A DNA stretch of 48,756 nucleotides, from positions 1 to 48,756 of the forward strand of contig JAHHHB010000050.1 of NCBI GenBank assembly GCA_019359545.1, written 5' to 3'. The DNA is from Desmonostoc geniculatum HA4340-LM1 (GTDB taxonomy: Bacteria > Cyanobacteriota > Cyanobacteriia > Cyanobacteriales > Nostocaceae). A model generated the notes under the pieces. That model saw only the letters and a list, made by a program, of their open reading frames with translations, ran no database searches and was not told the DNA's origin. Made by a program: the position numbers and the translations under genes. Positions 41,191-48,756 of the stretch are shown in pieces. The first letter of the stretch is position 1, and the number at the start of each line of letters is the position of its first letter.

Positions 41191-41549
41191 TACTCACTCG
41201 GTAGCATCAATACTGTTTGGCAGACATAAAGCTTGATTTGTTGTAAGGGAAAGTCGGTAAATTCTATGTTTTGCACTACATCTGGATGACAATCTGAATC
41301 AACACGACAAGTGAGGACTGCTGTTTTATCGGTATTAACTTCCAATTGCCAAAGTTGAAATTCTTTGAGTTCTGGATGTTTCGATAAAAGTTCATTTGTT
41401 TGATAAGAGGCAATAGCATCAATCAGCCAATAGGCTTGAGCTTCTTCTGCTACAAATTGGATGCCCTCTGTATATAAGAGTTTCTTAGACCAGTGTTTAA
41501 AGTTTGTAGAAGAACCTGTGAAGTGGGCTAAATCGTCTTGGTTAATCAT
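41187..41549 (-). CDS. DUF6876-like small protein
   Basis: 120 aa. The pattern 'HFTGSSTNFKHWSKKLLYTEGIQFVAEEAQAYWLIDAIASYQ ... FTDFPLQQIKLYVCQTVLMLPSEY' resembles a small family common on plasmids that I recall as DUF6876; the number is from memory. Overlaps the next gene by 4 nt. Function unknown. Confidence 0.65.
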   Translation of the reverse strand: MINQDDLAHFTGSSTNFKHWSKKLLYTEGIQFVAEEAQAYWLIDAIASYQTNELLSKHPELKEFQLWQLEVNTDKTAVLTCRVDSDCHPDVVQNIEFTDFPLQQIKLYVCQTVLMLPSEY

Positions 41550-41610
41550 GATGTAAATTGTGTGTTATGACTTCAATAGCAAAAGGCGTTAGCCATCAAT
41601 TGCTGATAAC

Positions 41611-41633
41611 AAAAAGCCCCTCAAAATGAGGGG
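41611..41633 (-). terminator. Rho-independent terminator downstream of dnaX
   Basis: CCCCTCA, 3-nt loop, TGAGGGG (41617-41633). On the minus strand the stem is followed by CTTTTTG. It would end the dnaN-dnaX transcript after the adjoining MITE. Confidence 0.75.
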
Positions 41634-41658
41634 TTGGCAATCAGAAATTGTGAGAGTC

Positions 41659-41795
41659 AGGACTTACGCAACTGGCTCACTCATCTTCTGGTACAAGAGT
41701 CAAGGGTCAAGGGTCAAAAATAGAGGTTTTTTGGACTCTTGACTTTTGACTCTTGACAACCTAAACGAAAAAAATGTGACACTTGCGTAAGTCCT
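41659..41795. mobile_element. MITE-like element, 137 bp, 13-bp perfect ends
   Basis: AGGACTTACGCAA (41659-41671) and TTGCGTAAGTCCT (41783-41795). Internal 'GTCAAGGGTCAAGGGTCAAAA' and 'TCTTGACTTTTGACTCTTGAC' form a further inverted pair. It ends 8 bp from the dnaX stop codon. No coding capacity. Confidence 0.8.
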
Positions 41796-41802
41796 AATAG
41801 TT

Positions 41803-43107
41803 TTACCTGGAAGCTATCAACTGTCCTACCATTTCCACCCAAGCAGGTGCTTTTTTTCCATTAACTGGTATGAGAGAATTCCACTGTTGTTGCAGAGATT
41901 CGATGCTCATCTGAGGTAGTTGTTCTTGCGCCCAGGCGATCGCATCACCAGGTGTTTTCCAGTTAGTCCACGGTGGATTATCTTTCATGGAAATGAATGT
42001 AGCCGGAGTAGTACAGTTAGTAGAAGGTAGCAGCCCCAGAATGATCACCTCTAGCCATAATTGTGGTTGAGTAGAAAGCTTCACTTGCACTTCGCATTGT
42101 CTGAGATGTTGTTGGGCGAGTAAGATGGTTGTGCTATCCCAATTTTTCGTGATTTCACACAATTCCTTCCAAGTGTCTTCAGTAAGTGTCACCATCTCTT
42201 GATTATTGGGAGATGTTTTGGCAATCAACATATCTCTAAAGAAGCTGGTGAGATTTTGCAGAATTACCAGTGGTTCTTTACCCCACTCTAGTAAATTGCG
42301 AATAATCGCAATCACTGCATCACTGTTATTTTCTTGAATCCTCTCCACCAGTGTTAGCAATTCGTACTCTGGTACAGTACCTGCTAATTCCCATACCCAA
42401 TTAGGGGTGATAGTAGTGTTAAGCAGACTGAGTTGATCTAGCAAACACTCAGCATCCCTCAAACATCCAGAAGACATTTGTGCTACCAGCCGCAGCGCTT
42501 CTGGAGTAATATCGATTATTTCCTCAGAGATAATGTAGTTTAGGTGTTTGACCATATCATCAACACCAATTCTTCTAAAATCGAACCTTTGGCATCGAGA
42601 GGCAATGGTGGTAGGCACTTTGTGAACTTCTGTGGTGCAGAGGACGAATACTACATTACGAGGAGGTTCTTCCAAAGTCTTGAGAAGAGCCTGGAATGCT
42701 TGGGAACTGAGACTATGTACCTCATCCAGAACGTACACTTTGTAACGACTGTTGACAGGTGCAACATAAACACGGTCGATAATCTGCCTGATATTCTCTA
42801 CGCCAGAGTTGCTAGCAGCATCTATTTCTACTACATCCAGAGATAATCCACTAGCGATCGCAGTACATGAATCGCATTTACCACAGGGTTCGGGAGTGGA
42901 AGCGTCACCATGTTGACAGTTGAGAGATTTTGCCAGGATGCGAGCGCTGGAGGTTTTACCTGTGCCTCTAGGGCCAGTGAACAGGTACGCCGGGGCAATT
43001 CTCCTTGAAGTAATGGCGTTGGTGAGTGTGGTAGCGATCGCTTGTTGACCAACAAGTTGAGCAAAGGATTGAGGACGATATTTGAGGTGAAGTGGTTGGT
43101 ATATCAT
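41803..43107 (-). CDS. dnaX: DNA polymerase III gamma/tau subunit
   Basis: ATG 43107 (434 aa) is preferred over TTG 43116. Begins 'YQPLHLKYRPQSFAQLVGQ', Walker A 'GPRGTGKTS', zinc module C..CGKCDSC, Walker B 'VYVLDEVHSLSSQAF', sensor/arginine finger 'IASRCQRFDF'. The length is that of a gamma form; the long tau-type C-terminus that contacts the replicase and DnaB is absent. It would power loading of the clamp encoded upstream. Confidence 0.95.
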   Translation of the reverse strand: MIYQPLHLKYRPQSFAQLVGQQAIATTLTNAITSRRIAPAYLFTGPRGTGKTSSARILAKSLNCQHGDASTPEPCGKCDSCTAIASGLSLDVVEIDAASNSGVENIRQIIDRVYVAPVNSRYKVYVLDEVHSLSSQAFQALLKTLEEPPRNVVFVLCTTEVHKVPTTIASRCQRFDFRRIGVDDMVKHLNYIISEEIIDITPEALRLVAQMSSGCLRDAECLLDQLSLLNTTITPNWVWELAGTVPEYELLTLVERIQENNSDAVIAIIRNLLEWGKEPLVILQNLTSFFRDMLIAKTSPNNQEMVTLTEDTWKELCEITKNWDSTTILLAQQHLRQCEVQVKLSTQPQLWLEVIILGLLPSTNCTTPATFISMKDNPPWTNWKTPGDAIAWAQEQLPQMSIESLQQQWNSLIPVNGKKAPAWVEMVGQLIASR

Positions 43108-43209
43108 TCTTTTCAAATGCAGATATATTGAATGCTCCTAAGCTCATATATCACCAAGGAGCTTGGGCGTGTAACATTTGTTTATAAGAAAGATGCCGAA
43201 AACCCCTGA

Positions 43210-43239
43210 GTATGTGCCTGACGTAAGGTCGGCACATAC
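43210..43239. promoter_or_regulatory. Perfect hairpin between dnaN and dnaX
   Basis: GTATGTGCC (43210-43218) and GGCACATAC (43231-43239), loop 12 nt, in the 174-bp spacer. There is no T-run, so it looks more like a protein-binding site or mRNA-processing element than a terminator. Confidence 0.45.
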
Positions 43240-43281
43240 GTGCAACAGATGCGGGGATGTTCGTGTAGCGTCCAGGGAGAG

Positions 43282-44697
43282 TTAAGCAGCTTCAGTTTTC
43301 TTCCTTCTACCTCTAGGTTTGGTAGCAGGAGAATTTGTAGGTGTCATTGCTTCTTCTGTTGTTGTAGTTTCCTCCGTTGATTCTGGTGCAGCAGGATTTG
43401 TTGCTATAAGAGTAGTTTCTTCTATTACCTCAGCAGCTATCTCAGTTGTTGGTGGTACTTCATAATTTATTAGTGAGACATCTTCTGTCGCTTGAATTTC
43501 TTCCGAAGCTGCTGAGACATTCTCTTTTGTAGAAGGTTCTTCATTGAAAGAAATTAACTGTACTGGCATCACTAGAATTAGCTGATTGAGAATGCCACCA
43601 ACAGGAGTGATGATGACAGGCTGAGTAGGTTTATTTGCCTTAATCACTACCTCATCAGTAGGGATGAATTTTAAGGCATCAGCAACATATTTTATGTTGA
43701 AAGCAATCTGCAAGTTGTCTGGATAATCTATTTCTGACTTGATGAGAATAGATTCAATAGCACCACCTACATCTTGAGATTCTGTAGATAATGTCGCTTG
43801 TTGATTGGTGTAGTCAAAGTTGACAGCGACAACTTTTTCCTTTTGGTCAGCAACAATTCCTACTCGCTTTAAAGCATTATCGAGAACTTTTCTATCTATT
43901 GTAAACTGATGTTGAAATTGTTGGGGAATGAGAGAGGGATACTGGGGATATTGTCCTTCTAGTAATCTGCTGGTTATCTGAATATATGGTAAGTCAAACA
44001 CTGCAATTCCATTATTAATGCTAATAGTGCATTCGCAGTTTTCTCCCACACTACTCAGAATCTTTTGCAATTCTGTAAGTATTTGATGAGGAATTGTGAT
44101 TTCTACTGTATCTAACTCAGTTCCATCCTGTACATTCTCATTAGATTCTATAGTGCCAGAAGCAACTGCTAAACGATGACCATCAGTAGCCGCAGCCTCC
44201 CAACTTGTTTTACTAAATTTGAAATTTACTCCAGCTATAACTAACTTAGTTTCATCATGACTTGCAGCAAATAGTGTTGCTTCTAATGCTTGTAAAAGTT
44301 TGACTGTTGGCAGTGCAATAATCTTGCCCTCAGCTTTAGGAAGTGATGGGAATTCTTGAGGATTAACTGTTTGAATGCGACATTTACCAGAGGAGTGGGT
44401 GAGAATAGCAGTACTGTCTGCAATCTCTAGGATGATATCTTGTTTGGGGAGACTGGAGACTACTTGTAATAATAGTTTGGCAGGTAGTGCAATATTACCT
44501 CCTTCTTCCACCTTAGATTTGCATTTTGCTCTAATCCCCAAGCTTAAATCGAAAGCAGTCACTAAAATTTGCTGCTGGTATTTGTCTGCAATCAACAGTA
44601 CATTGTTGAGGATAGGGTGATGAGGTTTATTGGGGACAGCATAGTTAACGAAAGAAAGTGTATCAGTGAGGTCTTTTTGAGAAATTGTGAGTTTCAT
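43282..44697 (-). CDS. dnaN: DNA polymerase III beta sliding clamp with extended C-terminus
   Basis: 471 aa. 'MKLTISQKDLTDTLSFVNYAVPNKPHHPILNNVLL', 'ATDGHRLAVASG' and 'LVMPVQL' are family hallmarks. The clamp core ends at about residue 381. A 90-residue Glu/Thr-rich tail follows, ending 'KPRGRRKKTEAA'. Ordinary clamps stop at MPMRL. The tail might hold partners or tune ring loading. This is probably a second, element-specific clamp beside the chromosomal one. Confidence 0.93.
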   Translation of the reverse strand: MKLTISQKDLTDTLSFVNYAVPNKPHHPILNNVLLIADKYQQQILVTAFDLSLGIRAKCKSKVEEGGNIALPAKLLLQVVSSLPKQDIILEIADSTAILTHSSGKCRIQTVNPQEFPSLPKAEGKIIALPTVKLLQALEATLFAASHDETKLVIAGVNFKFSKTSWEAAATDGHRLAVASGTIESNENVQDGTELDTVEITIPHQILTELQKILSSVGENCECTISINNGIAVFDLPYIQITSRLLEGQYPQYPSLIPQQFQHQFTIDRKVLDNALKRVGIVADQKEKVVAVNFDYTNQQATLSTESQDVGGAIESILIKSEIDYPDNLQIAFNIKYVADALKFIPTDEVVIKANKPTQPVIITPVGGILNQLILVMPVQLISFNEEPSTKENVSAASEEIQATEDVSLINYEVPPTTEIAAEVIEETTLIATNPAAPESTEETTTTEEAMTPTNSPATKPRGRRKKTEAA

Positions 44698-44794
44698 AAT
44701 GTGGCGTAAATGACATAATTAATGATGAGGTGCTTAGTGTAATGTCAAGCACCTTTGAAGTGAGATGTTATGAGTGATTACTAAGTAGCAATTA

Positions 44795-45667
44795 TTATGT
44801 GGATACAATTGCACTAGATTCGGTAGCAGCAGACAGGGCTGGTGTTTCAGGAGAACCAGGAATCATAAGTGGCTTGGTGGGTTCAAGTGATTCCCACACA
44901 TACTGCTTAATATTTTGGTTGAAACCCAAGAAATAGTTACGCCAGTTTTCTACTGTTGGTTGTTCGTGATTTACTACTCGACAAGCGAAGCTTTTTTGTT
45001 TGGTGCCAACTTGTTCTCTAGCAGTTTTGAAACAAAAGATACCCAAGGAGTAGAATAGCGCATTCTTTTGTTTGGCGGGGATACCGTTAACAATAGAATG
45101 GCAGATATTGAGTTCTCTACAGAATTCTTGCCAGTGGGCAGAGAAAGATGCTTGGTTTGCACCTGCTGCTTTATAAATTAGGGGAATTTGGTGGAGTGAT
45201 TCGTTGTTTTTGTCTAACAGGAAGACTTGGAAATATTGGAGGTTGCCAATGTTGTCATCTTCCTTCATTTGGGCAGTGTACCTTCCCAAAATTAATGTGG
45301 AGTTTGACTCTTGTGACTGTTTTCTGTCAAACCCCAAAACTGGTGTTTTGGGACAAACTAGCATTCTAGGATTTTGGATAAGAATACCCTGTTCTTCAGC
45401 ACCACTAGACTCAAACGTATAGGTAATGAGTTGTTTTTCGTCGAACTCTCTCCAACCTGCGATCGCCATTTGATTAACAGCTACAAAATAGCCACAGGTA
45501 GCAGGGGTAGTGCCTCGGAGTGATTGAATACGGGGAAGTTTGGCATCAGGGTCGAGAAATTCAGGAGAGCAAAATTCATCTTTTTCTTGCACAGGAGGAA
45601 TTACCTCAGAGTTTTGGAATTCCACAGTAGGTTCAACAGTGGTTTTCATTTGTTGGTTTTTAGTCAT
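44795..45667 (-). CDS. Conserved cyanobacterial hypothetical protein, DUF5895-like
   Basis: 290 aa. 'FCSPEFLDPDAKLPRIQSLRGTTPATCGYFVAVNQMAIAGW' and 'RMLVCPKTPVLGFDR' fit a family I remember as DUF5895 and know mainly from cyanobacterial plasmids; the number is from memory. No catalytic motif is obvious. Its place directly upstream of dnaN suggests a role in replication or DNA metabolism. Confidence 0.65.
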   Translation of the reverse strand: MTKNQQMKTTVEPTVEFQNSEVIPPVQEKDEFCSPEFLDPDAKLPRIQSLRGTTPATCGYFVAVNQMAIAGWREFDEKQLITYTFESSGAEEQGILIQNPRMLVCPKTPVLGFDRKQSQESNSTLILGRYTAQMKEDDNIGNLQYFQVFLLDKNNESLHQIPLIYKAAGANQASFSAHWQEFCRELNICHSIVNGIPAKQKNALFYSLGIFCFKTAREQVGTKQKSFACRVVNHEQPTVENWRNYFLGFNQNIKQYVWESLEPTKPLMIPGSPETPALSAATESSAIVST

Positions 45668-45706
45668 TTTTTAGTTTTTAATTAGTGGTTTGTCGGCAAT
45701 GGTTGT

Positions 45707-46012
45707 TTAGAAAGCGATTTCGCGTGATTCGTGATGTTTGCCGTTACCGTTGCTTGAGTGGATTGAATTATGGGAATTTAATCGTTCCAGTTCTTGAGTG
45801 ATTTGTTGTTGTCGTTGCTTGGAGAGATATTGGTGAATTTCTTGGAGAATATGGATAGTTTCTGCTAGTTTTTGTAGACAATCAGTACCAAAATTAATGG
45901 TTAGAGTTTCTCCATCTTCAACAAATGCACAGCATTGTCTATCCCCATTACTGTAGGAAGTCACAAATGTTTCTTGTGTGATTTTGGCTGAGAAGGAATG
46001 CAATATTTTCAT
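45707..46012 (-). CDS. Hypothetical protein
   Basis: 101 aa, not recognised. A beta-rich N-terminus ('KILHSFSAKITQETFVTSYSNGDRQCCAFVEDGETLTINFG') is followed by a long helix ('LQKLAETIHILQEIHQYLSKQRQQQITQELERL'). Its leader carries a 33-bp direct repeat. Confidence 0.55.
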   Translation of the reverse strand: MKILHSFSAKITQETFVTSYSNGDRQCCAFVEDGETLTINFGTDCLQKLAETIHILQEIHQYLSKQRQQQITQELERLNSHNSIHSSNGNGKHHESREIAF

Positions 46013-46104
46013 TGTTTAGCAGTTAAAAATTTTATCCAAATGATGTTACTAGTTCTACGAGTATTGCGACGTTTAAGGTGAGCAAGCATTTGGGTTAGAC
46101 ATAT

Positions 46105-46203
46105 CCCTGCTGAGTTAGAAAAGTTATATGTAGACATGAGGGGATGGGTTTTTTTTTGCGGAACCCCAACCCCTGCTGAGTTAGAAAAAGCGTATGTAGA
46201 CAT
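46105..46203. repeat. Two 33-bp direct repeats in the leader of the 101-aa gene
   Basis: Copies at 46105-46137 and 46171-46203 begin CCCTGCTGAGTTAGAAAA and end TATGTAGACAT, with three or four differences between. A T-run (46149-46157) lies between them. Possibly binding sites or a young duplication. Confidence 0.7.
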
Positions 46204-46251
46204 AGCTTGCGCTTCCGATATCAATTTCTCTCCAAGCACAGCGCGTAGCGC

Positions 46252-46473
46252 CTAACGTCGTGGGAGTTTTGGAGTTAGAGAATTCATTTTGTTAACTAAG
46301 TTGGTGGCGTTCACCATTAACCACCCAGCTTCTCTGCATTTATTCAGTGCATCCTCTAATTCATCTTTATTATTGAGTAGTTTGTAGCGAATGAAGTTTC
46401 TATAAACTGGATGGATATATGTTTGATAGCCGTTTTCAGTTTGAATGTAGCTGATGCGTTTATAAACCAACAT
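46252..46473 (-). CDS. Small hypothetical protein
   Basis: 73 aa, overlapping the end of the preceding gene by 14 nt. 'YIHPVYRNFIRYKLLNNKDELEDALNKCREAGWLMVNATNLVNKM' shows a beta-to-helix pattern. Function unknown. Confidence 0.5.
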   Translation of the reverse strand: MLVYKRISYIQTENGYQTYIHPVYRNFIRYKLLNNKDELEDALNKCREAGWLMVNATNLVNKMNSLTPKLPRR

Positions 46474-46792
46474 TACTTATTAGACTCTTGTTTTCATTTA
46501 GTTGTTGATTGTTATCTTGTTCAGCTAGTTGTACAATTAGCTCTGTCGGCACAGCCCACGCCTTACACTCAAAAGCCATTGATAATCGTTCTGATTTCCT
46601 CACAGTTGCAACAGAGCATTTTTGGTTTTCTAAGAGCCATTGCTTAAAAAAATTGGCTTTTTCTAGAGTATCAAATCCGAAGTAAGAGACTTTTCTTTGT
46701 CCTAATGGATTAGTGATAGTGGCAACTCTGGGAGAGAGTATATTGAAAGTCCATCCATCACTATTCAGTTCTACCCTGGTGATGTTGAGCAT
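46460..46792 (-). CDS. Hypothetical protein
   Basis: 110 aa. Strand-rich start 'ITRVELNSDGWTFNILSPRVATITNPLGQRKVSYFGFDTLEKANFFKQWLLENQKCSVATVRKSERL'. Probably a small alpha/beta fold. It heads a two-gene unit with the 73-aa gene. Confidence 0.5.
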   Translation of the reverse strand: MLNITRVELNSDGWTFNILSPRVATITNPLGQRKVSYFGFDTLEKANFFKQWLLENQKCSVATVRKSERLSMAFECKAWAVPTELIVQLAEQDNNQQLNENKSLISNVGL

Positions 46793-47042
46793 TAGATTTA
46801 TCTATGTTGTTCATAGGGTGTGATAAGCTGATCCGCGACAAAACATTGCATAAACACTCTTTATGGTCGTTAACTGTTAACTATTGATGGTTAACTATTG
46901 ATGGTTAACGGTTAACTGTTGACCTAAAAAATACATTCAACAGTTATCAGTCATCAGTCAACATTCAACAGTCATCAAGTAAATGTACAAGTTAAATGCG
47001 TAACAGCTTATTAACTACACGCCCAATGAATGAAACCACTGT
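46793..47042. repeat. Intergenic GTTAACTGTTAACT-type repeats
   Basis: Tandem 'TGATGGTTAACTAT' units and GTTAAC palindromes (46868-46920) are followed by inverted relatives ('CAACAGTTATCAGTCATCAGTC'-like, 46938-46975). The two can pair in a long hairpin. Common in Nostoc-type genomes. No gene seen. Confidence 0.55.
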
Positions 47043-47288
47043 TTACTGCATATCCGATAACCTTTGTTCGCAGTAACTAATCATGTTTTCTGCAAGCTTT
47101 TTCAAGTTGATAGAACACAAAATAGCAAACAAGGTATCGTTGGCAATATCCTGGTCTTGAAACTTGCCATGTGTTTGTGGATTTTCTTGAATTAGATGTT
47201 TAGCATCCAAATCCATACTATTGGCAATTTCACTTAATTGTGATGCAGTTTTGTGGAGCTGTTCGAGATATTGTTTTGCGAGTGACAT
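47043..47288 (-). CDS. Small helical hypothetical protein
   Basis: 81 aa, nearly all helix: 'KQYLEQLHKTASQLSEIANSMDLDAKHLIQENPQTHGKFQDQDIANDTLFAILCSINLKKLAENMI'. It follows the 70-aa gene by 10 bp in one transcript. Function unknown. Confidence 0.5.
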   Translation of the reverse strand: MSLAKQYLEQLHKTASQLSEIANSMDLDAKHLIQENPQTHGKFQDQDIANDTLFAILCSINLKKLAENMISYCEQRLSDMQ

Positions 47289-47298
47289 TGGTAATATA

Positions 47299-47511
47299 TT
47301 AAAGAATCATCAACGCATTAGCTAACCAACTGATAATTTGAGCAATCAGTTGTTTCGCATGAATAGGAGAGCCTCTATCCAGGTGTTCAATTACCTGATG
47401 GATAGTAGTATGTGCCCTCCGCAAAACTTGAATCGCTGTTTGTACAGACTGCGCTTCTGGATTTGTAATCGGGGTGTTGGAGGGTGGAGAAGGTAGTTCA
47501 TTTTGCGACAT
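47299..47511 (-). CDS. Small helical hypothetical protein
   Basis: 70 aa. 'AQSVQTAIQVLRRAHTTIHQVIEHLDRGSPIHAKQLIAQIISWLANAL'. Its ATG shares a base with the stop codon of the PD-(D/E)XK-like gene, so translation is coupled. Function unknown. Confidence 0.5.
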   Translation of the reverse strand: MSQNELPSPPSNTPITNPEAQSVQTAIQVLRRAHTTIHQVIEHLDRGSPIHAKQLIAQIISWLANALMIL

Positions 47512-48239
47512 TAAATTTTGACTTCTGGAACAGTAGTTAGGTATTCAATGGCTGTTATTTCTCCTTTGAGAAACTTTTGGAGATTTAATTCATGTTCATT
47601 TATGCTATTTTCTGCTGATGACTCGAAATGATTGGTACTGTTAATGATGCTTGGTAGTTTTGATAATGTCATTGCTAATCGTTTTATAAAAGCATCATGT
47701 TTCTCTTGGCTATAACTAAATTGGTAGATGGTGGGATAGTCATCTTCATTGACAAAGCAGTAGATTATGGAGATGTTATCAGGCGTAATTTCTCGTGTTT
47801 CTGCAAGGAGAAATAATCGTAGTTGAGTTGGCCATGATTTCTCTAGTTTTTCTGGCTGCTGAATGTATCTTTCAGATGTCCAGTCTACAGCTATTACTTG
47901 ATCTCCAGTCGCAATTAACAAGTCATATTTAGCGGTGATAACTGTGTCAGAAATGAGTTTTTGGAGATTAACATTATATTGTTTGCTTTCAGAAGGGATA
48001 TTAATGATTAACTGAAGCTGGGATATCCAATGAGCCATTTTTGGATAAGCTTTGAGAAATGGTTCTACTGGCAATTCCATCATCAACTGTTGCATAATCA
48101 GATGAAATTGTCTGCCCAAGTTTTGTTGAGTAATATTTTCAGAATAGTGGGGTATAAATTTTTGCTCAACAAAATACTGCTGAAACTTTTGGGTATTTTT
48201 CTCTAATAGTTCCAGCAGTTCATAGTTCAGTAAATTCAT
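47511..48239 (-). CDS. PD-(D/E)XK nuclease-like protein, catalytic lysine missing
   Basis: 242 aa. 'LGRQFHLIMQQ' (H46) and 'ITAKYDLLIATGDQVIAVDWTSERYIQQPEKLEKSWPTQLRLFLLAE' follow the RecB/Cas4-type nuclease plan: D106, D119 and a Q139 helix. The usual DWKT is DWTS here, so the catalytic lysine is replaced by threonine. It may be a DNA-binding pseudonuclease, or a lysine may come from elsewhere. It heads the operon with two small helical proteins. Confidence 0.6.
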   Translation of the reverse strand: MNLLNYELLELLEKNTQKFQQYFVEQKFIPHYSENITQQNLGRQFHLIMQQLMMELPVEPFLKAYPKMAHWISQLQLIINIPSESKQYNVNLQKLISDTVITAKYDLLIATGDQVIAVDWTSERYIQQPEKLEKSWPTQLRLFLLAETREITPDNISIIYCFVNEDDYPTIYQFSYSQEKHDAFIKRLAMTLSKLPSIINSTNHFESSAENSINEHELNLQKFLKGEITAIEYLTTVPEVKI

Positions 48240-48299
48240 ATATTTCTCTCTTGGTTGAGTTCAAGAGAGAAGCGCGTCAGCGATATCGGGGGTTAGAGA

Positions 48300-48633
48300 T
48301 TACGCTTCTGATGAAATGTGATTGTTGCGAGACAAATTTCTGAGCTTGATGAACTTGAGCATAGCTATAATTTTTCTATCCACAAATTCTGTTGTTTTGT
48401 CAATGTCAACATCACTATCAACGTTTTCTGCGAGAAACATGATTGAGGAAATTGGTACTTCAAAAATCTCTTAATAGCCCTTAAGCACATCAATAGTTGG
48501 TGTTTTATTTGCAGATTCAATTTCTGAAAGATGTGATTTAGATATTCTTAGTTTTACTGCTAATTCCTTTTGTGTTAAATCATAGAATACCCTCATCAGC
48601 CTCAAAGCTTTGGAGATATTATCTACAGGTTTA
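48300..48633 (-). pseudogene. XRE-family regulator, interrupted by a stop codon and a 5' insertion
   Basis: Minus-strand frame: 'KALRLMRVFYDLTQKELAVKLRISKSHLSEIESANKTPTIDVLKGY', then TAA (48472-48474), then in the same frame 'EIFEVPISSIMFLAEN' continuing to a second stop at 48300. The normal family text runs straight through this point (LEKY-S-EIF), so the TAA is a point lesion. The upstream end is cut at 48633 by an IS5-like element. Confidence 0.8.
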
Positions 48634-48756
48634 GAGGGTGTTTGAAAAGTCAGGTATGTTGTAAAAAAGCTCTCTCAGTATACGCTGTGAATAGATAATA
48701 AACAGCACCGAGAGAGCAACATGAGTAAAGCTTACCCCAGTAACCTGAGCCTCGCA
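48634..48756 (+). mobile_element. IS5-family insertion sequence, left end
   Basis: Begins GAGGGTGTTTGAAAAGTCAG after a TTA that may be the target duplication (TNA). A transposase start follows at 48721. The rest lies beyond the window. It has removed the start of the XRE gene. Confidence 0.7.
48721..48756 (+). CDS. IS5-like transposase, N-terminal 12 residues
   Basis: MSKAYPSNLSLA is the typical start of IS5/IS1031-type transposases in cyanobacteria. GAGAGAGCAAC precedes the ATG. Only the start is in the window. Confidence 0.65.
   Translation, partial: MSKAYPSNLSLA

Noticed and set aside
46009..46239. 76-codon minus-strand frame with repeated STYxFSNSAG text
   Set aside because: The peptide repeat is simply the translation of the 33-bp DNA direct repeat in a gene leader; there is no sign of selection for protein.

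Overview
The window looks like DNA of a filamentous, heterocyst-type cyanobacterium (Nostoc/Anabaena group). The evidence is dense HIP1 octamers (GCGATCGC), heptanucleotide STRR repeats (GTCGGAA x3 at 29642), several small inverted-repeat insertions, and protein families typical of that group. Apart from hemB and a flavoprotein fragment at the left edge, the content is that of a large plasmid or an integrated plasmid-like element. No rRNA, tRNA or CRISPR array was seen.

Layout. 1-1700: end of an FAD/NAD(P)-binding protein gene and hemB, each behind a Fur/Zur-like dyad. 1763-5427: a repeat-rich two-domain protein, replicative helicase DnaB, a winged-helix protein that may load it, and a divergent HTH regulator. 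6471-8672: two tandem ParA/MinD-like ATPases and a membrane-anchored partner. 8685-11018: a NarL-type response regulator and a receiver-histidine kinase. 11504-20170: a coiled-coil protein and a 2360-residue protein whose N-terminal third carries the signatures of QDE-1/RdRP-type two-barrel RNA polymerases and whose C-terminal half carries macro, ASCH-like, NADAR-like and SLOG-like domains. 20333-24090: YefM/YoeB toxin-antitoxin, a relaxase gene broken by a 173-bp TTAA-flanked insertion, a small HTH gene between repeat pairs, MobC and a candidate oriT. 24188-26485: iteron-like repeats, a possible adaptor and a ParM-type actin. 27196-29510: ParB, ParA and a palindromic operator. 29746-48239: a long, mostly minus-strand replication block.

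The replication block encodes SSB, a probable second SSB-like protein, delta', delta, a family B DNA polymerase, gamma/tau, a beta clamp and many small conserved proteins. With DnaB this is nearly a private replisome, lacking only a recognisable primase. The family B polymerase ends in QLSIF and a TGT/DpdA-like DNA transglycosylase ends in QISLF. Both are canonical beta-clamp-binding peptides, so polymerase and DNA-modifying enzyme may share the element's own clamp. The giant RNA polymerase-like protein is a candidate for the missing primer synthesis or for element-specific transcription.

The element also shows decay: a relaxase split from its catalytic tyrosine, a partial holA duplicate separated from intact holA by an HNH-endonuclease cassette, several MITE-like insertions, and at the right edge an XRE regulator broken by both a stop codon and an IS5-like insertion.
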